Origin: Clostridium sp. SM-530-WT-3G
GTDB taxonomy: Bacteria > Bacillota > Clostridia > Clostridiales > Clostridiaceae
Direction of reading: 5' to 3'
DNA length: 49,231 nucleotides
NCBI RefSeq assembly: GCF_012843905.1
Contig: NZ_JABAGC010000023.1
Location: 1-49,231 of the forward strand
Part shown: one piece after another, positions 44,250 to 49,231 of the stretch
Numbering within the stretch: position 1 is the stretch's first letter
How the letters are laid out: each line of letters opens with the position of its first letter
Position numbers and translations under genes: made by a program
Notes under the pieces: generated by a model
The model's database searches: none
What the model saw: only the letters and a program-made list of their open reading frames with translations
What the model was told of the DNA's origin: nothing

Positions 44250-44493
44250 TTATATAACCTTTTGGGCTTTTCTTTTTAATACTAGATTTGATAACATCAC
44301 ATAAAAATCTTGTTCTTCTTTAGTTTTTGCTTCCTTAAATAATTTCATCATATCATCATACAGTTAATTTTTTGCATTTTAATTAATTCCTTTAATGTTA
44401 TGGTTCATCCATTGATTTTAAGCCATTTATAAAATAGATAAAATCCATCTAATATAGTTATAATAACACTTTCCAAAAAAAAGTACCAGTCAT
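44250..44493 (-). pseudogene. Degenerate reading frame in the 43854-44858 gap
   Basis: From an ATG at 44493 (TAGGGAA upstream) the frame reads MTGTFFLESVIITILDGFYL, FYKWLKING, TGA, TITLKELIKMQKIN. It then shifts frame to YDDMMKLFKEAKTKEEQDFY, VMLSNLVLKRKAQKVI, stop. The coherent protein-like character across a stop and a shift suggests a dead phage gene of about 80 residues. The family is unknown. A second relic at 44601-44705 (MNDNVFGEEVLGIIEKMEKA) follows the same pattern. The rest of this 1-kb gap is AT-rich and empty. Confidence 0.45.
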
Positions 44494-44788
44494 TTCCCTA
44501 AAAATTTAGTCATCAATAAAAAATCTCTGTAAACTCAGTATTTTCAATCAATACAAGAATTATAATTAAATTTGCGGTTGGTATTTTTTCAACTAGATAA
44601 TTAAGCTTTTTCCATTTTTTCTATTATGCCTAGAACTTCTTCTCCAAAGACATTATCATTCATAAGCTTAACTATACATATAAAATCTTCGCTTTTATCT
44701 ATCTTGATATATTAAAATTACCAACTTTTTACTCATATATATACTTATATCGACTGGTACTATTTTTCAAATATTAACCCCATCAAAA

Positions 44789-44812
44789 AACGTTGCCACT
44801 TTTGGCAACGTT
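44789..44812 (-). terminator. Terminator of the 44859-45311 gene
   Basis: AACGTTGCC / GGCAACGTT form a 9-bp stem around a 6-nt loop. The minus strand continues TTTTTTG. The core GTTGCCACTTTTGGCAAC is identical to that of the pPIWI-RE operon terminator at 13769-13786. Confidence 0.92.
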
Positions 44813-44858
44813 CATTTATTGAATCAATATATTTAAATAAAAAAAGGTCATTATCACC

Positions 44859-45311
44859 TCAAATACCCAAATCACAATATAAAATTTCTATAGAGACATT
44901 ATAATCTCTTCCTCCACCATATTGTTTAATCATTCCCCAACTAAATATTTTTTGTCTTTCAGTATCTTTCAAAAGTTCATGCATTAATTGAGAATTTTTG
45001 CCTACCACATCCCATAATTTATTTTGATCATCTTCATGATATGCAGCTGACAGCCCTGCTGTATCTACTGTTATTTCTGTTTTCATCAACTCATCATAAC
45101 ACACTAACATAACACTAACTGCATCATTACCATATTTTGTTCTTATCATTAGCCTAGTACCATCGCCTTCTGATAAATCTTTTTTATTTTCTTCGTTCAT
45201 CAATTCTACTAAATTTGAATTCTGTAATTCTTGTAATGTCATTCTTGGTTTTATCTTATATTTTTTGTCAATTGTTAATATCCCTGTTTCAATATCTAAT
45301 TCAATCCCCAT
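44859..45311 (-). CDS. 150-residue hypothetical protein downstream of the helicase/HNH operon
   Basis: The start at 45311 (MGIELDIETG) follows AAGGGAATTGGGGAAA. The cytoplasmic protein is acidic and mixed alpha/beta: ILTIDKKYKIKPRMTLQELQ, RLMIRTKYGNDAVSVMLVCY, TEITVDTAGLSAAYHEDDQN, then FSWGMIKQYGGGRDYNVSIE. The layout recalls small immunity proteins, but no family is recognised. It has its own terminator and lies 209 bp after the helicase gene in the same direction, so it may be co-transcribed or separate. Confidence 0.7.
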   Translation of the reverse strand: MGIELDIETGILTIDKKYKIKPRMTLQELQNSNLVELMNEENKKDLSEGDGTRLMIRTKYGNDAVSVMLVCYDELMKTEITVDTAGLSAAYHEDDQNKLWDVVGKNSQLMHELLKDTERQKIFSWGMIKQYGGGRDYNVSIEILYCDLGI

Positions 45312-45520
45312 TTTCCCCAATTCCCTTTCTTGATATTTTTATTCAATGTTCATAAACCACCACTGTATAATATAAACACTTAAATAAATAATACCAAAGA
45401 GCCAACCAAAATTCCATATTTATCCTGATAATAAGCACTCACCCTTTATAAAACAAAAAATAACAACTCTGCAAAGAATCCTTAAAAATCCAACCTTTAC
45501 TTACTACTATTTATTTTTAA

Positions 45521-48280
45521 TTATTCTTTTATTCTTTCTATATTTTCAATATATCGTTTTTCTTTTTTATTTAATTTATGTGCAAGTTCAAAATATTCTA
45601 ATGCTTTTTCTCTGTTTTTGAGCCTGTCATAACATACGCCTATCCAATTAATAGCATCATCATCCTCTTCGTTGCATTCAACACATCTTTCAAAATATGA
45701 TTTTGCTTCAGTATACTTTCTCTTAGAAAAGTATACTCGCCCTAGCCTATATGAAATATTAATTATTCTATCCTTATAAGTTTCATCATCTAATTCTGTT
45801 CCGTTATTATAATCTTCATGATTTTCAGTAATATCCAATGCCTTTAATAAATAATACAGTTCCTCATCTTTTTTCTTCATATTATTTTTACATGCAGCAA
45901 GGTCATAATATGTATCAAAATCATCAATATAATTGACTGCTTCTTCAAGGCACTTTTCTGCTTCTTTTAAATTATTCTTTTTAATATATGCCCACCCTTT
46001 CCAGCTTAGGGCCACTCCATTTTTTTCATCTATTTTGAGAACTTTATTAGCATATACGATTGTCTTAGTATATTTTTCTTCAATTCCACTAATAGCAGCC
46101 ATAATATTTAAAGTAAAAATATTATCAGGATCTTCAGCTAGTATCTTTTTAGCAAGTTCTTTGCTTTCTTCAATGCTATCTTGAATATAAAATTTACTAT
46201 TAAGCTGTTCTAATAAATAATTTTCAGGCATCATATCTCCCTTCTGCCTGTTTTCCCATCTTGCAAGAAGCTGAAGATTTTCAGGTACAGTCTTCCCACC
46301 TTTAGATAGAGGAATAATATGATCTATCTCAAAATTAATTTTTCTCCTATCTTTATAATCTCCTGTAGCACTTACATAATATCCATTTTCATCTTTATAT
46401 TTTTCAAATATCATATTTTTTAACTTTCTCCAGTAGACAGGATCAATTTCTTTAATCTGAGAAAGTGACATCTTTTCAAAATCAAATTCATCCCTTTTTA
46501 CTTCAGGTTCTTTAATTTCTGATTTATCCACATGAATAAATCTGCTATTATCAATTTTAATCATCTTTGGCTGCACTTCATAAATCTGATAGTATAAAAG
46601 AATATCTTTTACGTATGACTCTTCAAAACCAAAGCTCAAATCATACCCACTAAAATATTCATCCATAACATATGGAACTAATTTTTTATAAAGCTCGTCC
46701 TCTTTCATATCAAGACTTATATGAAACTCATCATTAAAAATATAAGGAAGAGCTTCGATAAATTCTTCATAAGCATCTTTTAAATGATTAAATACAATTA
46801 TTTCACAACTTTTTTCAACATCATAATCTTCATTATCAATTGTAAAAACATAAGCCCCAGCAACTTCAAATGTTTCATATTTATCTGTACTTATCTCATT
46901 TACTTTAACTTTTTTATCAATATCAGAAGCAAACTGTTCTATAAGTCTTACTTCAATAAGATTCTGTATATATTTCCTTCTATCTTTTGTACCTTCTATG
47001 TAGCATCCAAACTCAGGTAAACTCTTAGGGCTTATCCAGCTGATTTTACTTTTCCACTCATCTATAAAGCTTACTATATATGCTTTTTCAGTACCTCCTG
47101 CTTTTACACCTCTAAGGCCTCTGCCAACCATTTGATTGAACAGTATTCTTGAAGTTGTAGGTCTTGTAAGAAATATAGTCTGTACATTTGGAATATCTGT
47201 ACCTTCTGTAAGGATATTAACATTTATAAGTACATCAATTTTTCCTTCCCTGAAATCCTTAATTTTTTTCATATTCTCTTCATTAGAAACTGCTACACGC
47301 GTTTTCATATCTATAATGGATGAAACAACATAATCACTTTTTATCTCCTTATTCCTAAACAGTTTATTTAGTACTATTGCTTGGTTGACATTTATAGCAA
47401 ACACCAATGTTTTTCCATACTTGTCCCTATTATTTATGTACTCATTAACTATATAATTATTTCTTGCTGCACTTTCAGTAATTTCCTTAACAATCTTTTC
47501 TGGCAGAATATCAGCATTTTTAATTCCATTAAGCTCCTTAGACGTCAGTGTATCATTAATCTTTAAATTAGTATTTCTATCATAAAATTTAGGCTCTGCT
47601 AATATTCCATCTGCAATCAATGTATTTAAATCAACACTATAACAGATATCATCCTTGAACACCATTTTTTTTAGAAGTCCTTTTTCATTATCATTTGTTC
47701 TTGTTGGAGTTGCTGTAAGACCTATTATCTTAAGATTATTCTTACAGTATTTTTCTAACAAGCTTATTATATTTCTATAACTTTTAGCGACTGCATGATG
47801 TGCTTCATCAATAACTAAGCAGATATTATCCTTATTAGCTTTAACCCATCTTTCAAGATACTCAATTCCTCTATTAAGACTATCCTTTGAAGCAACTATA
47901 AAATCATCGTCTTCTCTTATATTAACAGGCTTATCATGCATTCCAGATATTATTCTATATCTATACTCATCTCTATCTTTTATGATATTTTTATATGATG
48001 TTCTAATTGCTGTCTGTATTGTCTGATTTAATAATTCATGCCTGTGAGCAAGCCACAATACTTTACAGCCTTTATTTATAACTCTGCTTAGTAAATAATA
48101 TACAGCCGTATATGTCTTGCCTCCCCCTGTTGGTATGACAAGCAATCCTTTATATACTGGATAATTGTCAGTTTTATTTAATGCTTTTATGGCCTCTTCC
48201 TGAAATCTATAAAGAGATCTACTACTGTTGCTCTTTTCTACTTTTATTGTTCCCGAAAAACCAATTTTCTTATCTATCAC
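45521..48280 (-). CDS. SF2 (ResIII-type) helicase fused to an HNH endonuclease and TPR repeats
   Basis: This 919-residue protein starts at a GTG (48280) after AAAAGGATG. Domains in order are: RecA 1 with LVIPTGGGKTYTA (about 47-59), LVIDEAHHAV (DEAH, about 153-162) and GLTATPTRT (about 187-195); RecA 2 with NILTEGTDIPNV and FNQMVGRGLRG (about 382-392); and a middle region of about 200 residues without clear motifs. An HNH nuclease follows, NFEIDHIIPLSKGGKTVPEN, LQLLARWENRQKGD (about 647-682), whose DH and N positions fit. Last are five or so TPR units (about 690-919), e.g. VALSWKGWAYIKKNNLKEAE and ALEYFELAHKLNKKEKRYIE. Helicase plus HNH suggests a DNA-translocating, DNA-cutting defence enzyme, with TPRs for oligomerisation or sensing. 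It is third in an operon after XRE and ImmA-type genes. I do not know this exact architecture as a named system. Confidence 0.85.
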   Translation of the reverse strand: MIDKKIGFSGTIKVEKSNSSRSLYRFQEEAIKALNKTDNYPVYKGLLVIPTGGGKTYTAVYYLLSRVINKGCKVLWLAHRHELLNQTIQTAIRTSYKNIIKDRDEYRYRIISGMHDKPVNIREDDDFIVASKDSLNRGIEYLERWVKANKDNICLVIDEAHHAVAKSYRNIISLLEKYCKNNLKIIGLTATPTRTNDNEKGLLKKMVFKDDICYSVDLNTLIADGILAEPKFYDRNTNLKINDTLTSKELNGIKNADILPEKIVKEITESAARNNYIVNEYINNRDKYGKTLVFAINVNQAIVLNKLFRNKEIKSDYVVSSIIDMKTRVAVSNEENMKKIKDFREGKIDVLINVNILTEGTDIPNVQTIFLTRPTTSRILFNQMVGRGLRGVKAGGTEKAYIVSFIDEWKSKISWISPKSLPEFGCYIEGTKDRRKYIQNLIEVRLIEQFASDIDKKVKVNEISTDKYETFEVAGAYVFTIDNEDYDVEKSCEIIVFNHLKDAYEEFIEALPYIFNDEFHISLDMKEDELYKKLVPYVMDEYFSGYDLSFGFEESYVKDILLYYQIYEVQPKMIKIDNSRFIHVDKSEIKEPEVKRDEFDFEKMSLSQIKEIDPVYWRKLKNMIFEKYKDENGYYVSATGDYKDRRKINFEIDHIIPLSKGGKTVPENLQLLARWENRQKGDMMPENYLLEQLNSKFYIQDSIEESKELAKKILAEDPDNIFTLNIMAAISGIEEKYTKTIVYANKVLKIDEKNGVALSWKGWAYIKKNNLKEAEKCLEEAVNYIDDFDTYYDLAACKNNMKKKDEELYYLLKALDITENHEDYNNGTELDDETYKDRIINISYRLGRVYFSKRKYTEAKSYFERCVECNEEDDDAINWIGVCYDRLKNREKALEYFELAHKLNKKEKRYIENIERIKE

Positions 48281-48328
48281 AGTATTTCCACATCCTTTTT
48301 TCTTATGTGTAAGAATACATATTCTTTC

Positions 48329-48805
48329 TTATTTGCATATTTTATTAGTTAAAATCTCAGTTTCAAAAGATATATACCCTTCAACACAATATTTGTTAAC
48401 TTCTAATTCTAAATATTTAGTTGGCATAAGTAATTCACTGGCAAAATCATCTGCAAATTTCTCAGTATCATTCTTAGTTCTTCCATCTATAGGGCATATT
48501 GATACTTCAGATCTATCTTTTATATGATGGCATAGTTCATGTGCAGCTGTAAACCTCTGCCTTGTAATAGGCCTATTTTCATTAATACCTACAATAGCAA
48601 AATCATCTGCATCTTCTGGAACAATATAAATACCCTCTAATTCCTCAAAATCCCTGAATTGATAAAGTACATTAAATTTATCTAATATCAAAAATGGATC
48701 TATAGGAAAAGAGGGCTTTTTATCATCAAATACTTGTTTTAGAACTTCTCTAGCTAAATCTCTAGCATTTCCAAAAAATTTTTGAAATTTATATTCTTCG
48801 AACAT
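48329..48805 (-). CDS. ImmA/IrrE family metallopeptidase, short form
   Basis: The 158-residue product has the zinc motif FTAAHELCHHIKD (HExxH) and the following EKFADDFASELLMPTKYL block. It begins MFEEYKFQKFFGNARDLARE, then PIDPFLILDKFNV. Family members usually go on another 60-200 residues with a helix reading like FGVSFESC; this one ends soon after the LLMP block (ILTNKICK), so it is a natural short form or C-terminally truncated. It lies 1 nt after the XRE gene and 48 bp before the helicase. Such proteases relieve repression by cleaving the partner regulator when damage or phage is sensed (known for ImmA; inferred here). Confidence 0.87.
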   Translation of the reverse strand: MFEEYKFQKFFGNARDLAREVLKQVFDDKKPSFPIDPFLILDKFNVLYQFRDFEELEGIYIVPEDADDFAIVGINENRPITRQRFTAAHELCHHIKDRSEVSICPIDGRTKNDTEKFADDFASELLMPTKYLELEVNKYCVEGYISFETEILTNKICK

Positions 48806-48806
48806 T

Positions 48807-49130
48807 CTACACTCCTTGTTCTTTTATTTTCTTCTTAAACTTAATAAGATTCATTATTTCTCTTCTGTCATAATCAGATAATTCCGAAAAAGTTCTTGCA
48901 AACATTTTTGCCTCAGAATCTAAAGTTTTTTGTTCATACATTAGTTCATCTAAAGTAACTCCATATAGTTCTGAAAATTTAACTAATTCATCACTTGTTA
49001 CTCTCCTTGATCCACTTTCAATAGCTGTAATTGTAGTTCTATTAATGCCTAAAACATTAGCCACATATTCTTGAGATAATTTTAATTCTTTTCTAAGTGC
49101 CTTTAATTTTTCGTTCAATTTTATTTTCAT
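48807..49130 (-). CDS. XRE-family HTH regulator of the helicase/HNH operon
   Basis: A 107-residue protein: MKIKLNEKLKALRKELKLSQ, EYVANVLGINRTTITAIESG, SRRVTSDELVKFSELYGVTL is a canonical Cro/cI-type HTH. A short C-terminal helix rich in Arg and Lys (SDYDRREIMNLIKFKKKIKE) follows. GAAGGTAGATATT precedes the ATG. It is first gene of the XRE/ImmA/helicase operon and very likely autoregulates it. Only 24 bp separate its start from the IS end at 49155, so the promoter may lie partly within the IS sequence. Confidence 0.88.
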   Translation of the reverse strand: MKIKLNEKLKALRKELKLSQEYVANVLGINRTTITAIESGSRRVTSDELVKFSELYGVTLDELMYEQKTLDSEAKMFARTFSELSDYDRREIMNLIKFKKKIKEQGV

Positions 49131-49154
49131 AATATCTACCTTCTTTCATTACAT

Positions 49155-49231
49155 GATAGTGTAAAGTTGTTTACACTACGCTTTTTAATTTTTCTTTATA
49201 TTTCAAGGGTTCCGACCGTTTTTTTGTATAA
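49155..49231. mobile_element. IS end, right copy, cut by the window edge
   Basis: This is the reverse complement of 22290-22366 with one mismatch. It begins with the palindrome (arms TAGTGTAAA and TTTACACTA) and runs off the window, so the element continues to the right in the plus direction. Together the two copies bracket 22367-49154 in inverted, outward-facing orientation. Confidence 0.85.

Noticed and set aside
49155..49177. Palindrome in front of the XRE gene as its operator
   Set aside because: The same palindrome occurs in the other IS end at 22345-22366, far from any XRE gene, so it belongs to the IS; a secondary role cannot be excluded.
1..49231. tRNA, rRNA or known riboswitch genes in the gene-free gaps
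   Set aside because: I looked at the gaps longer than 300 bases and saw no cloverleaf, CCA-proximal T-arm (GTTCRA) or riboswitch core that I could support by eye.

Overview
Kind of organism. The window is very AT-rich, with long A/T-only intergenic runs, strong GGAGG-type ribosome binding sites and families typical of Firmicutes (YvrJ, DUF1659, DUF2922, EFR1 ferredoxins, NudC, CotA-like oxidase). This points to a Clostridium sensu stricto chromosome or large contig; I cannot name the species. Most genes are on the minus strand. No rRNA, tRNA or CRISPR array was seen. The window stops inside a copy of an insertion-sequence end that also occurs at 22.3 kb, so the right edge may be a contig break at a repeat.

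Layout. (1) 0-5.8 kb: a decayed serine recombinase, then a two-gene cassette encoding a STAND-type NTPase with an N-terminal PD-(D/E)XK-like nuclease (3490-5670) and a HEAT-like helical protein (1157-3472). Two related ~84-bp hairpin repeats bracket it. The second gene lies in the -1 frame of the first, directly after a canonical T-TTA-AAA slippery heptamer with no intervening stop, so the pair could make one ~1,500-residue Avs-like protein. (2) 5.8-13.7 kb: a TetR-like/EFR1/membrane-protein operon, a small anchored protein, a secreted GH20 hexosaminidase, damaged Nudix and GNAT genes, and a large pRiA4b-ORF3/SEC-C protein. (3) 13.8-20.7 kb: a complete pPIWI-RE cassette (PIWI-like protein, DinG-like helicase, REase), followed by an HsdR remnant. 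(4) 21.3-27.3 kb: a flavodoxin, an IS end, and a gene graveyard. A four-gene operon (ATP-grasp, alpha-E, transglutaminase, M14 peptidase) and a CotA-like oxidase are each broken, while a secreted nuclease pair sits intact between them. (5) 27.3-35.5 kb: MATE transporter, NudC, an IS1595-like element with a matching 132-bp MITE, a sigma factor/YvrJ/DUF1659/DUF2922 cassette, a GNAT, a secreted protein and a CYTH protein. (6) 35.5-44.8 kb: a remnant phage replication module (primase-helicase, PolA, DUF2815, phage sigma-like factor, small zinc ribbon, ImmA, XRE repressor) with stubs of VRR-NUC and SNF2 genes and no structural genes. (7) 44.8-49.2 kb: an XRE / ImmA-IrrE / helicase-HNH-TPR operon that looks like a regulated defence system, plus an unknown 150-residue protein.

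How it fits together. The window is an accessory or plastic region holding at least three defence-like systems that are apparently intact, among phage, IS and restriction-modification relics. Many housekeeping-type genes between them carry internal deletions that leave short N- and C-terminal stubs. The most notable candidates are the frameshift-split STAND system, the pPIWI-RE triad and the XRE-ImmA-helicase/HNH/TPR operon.
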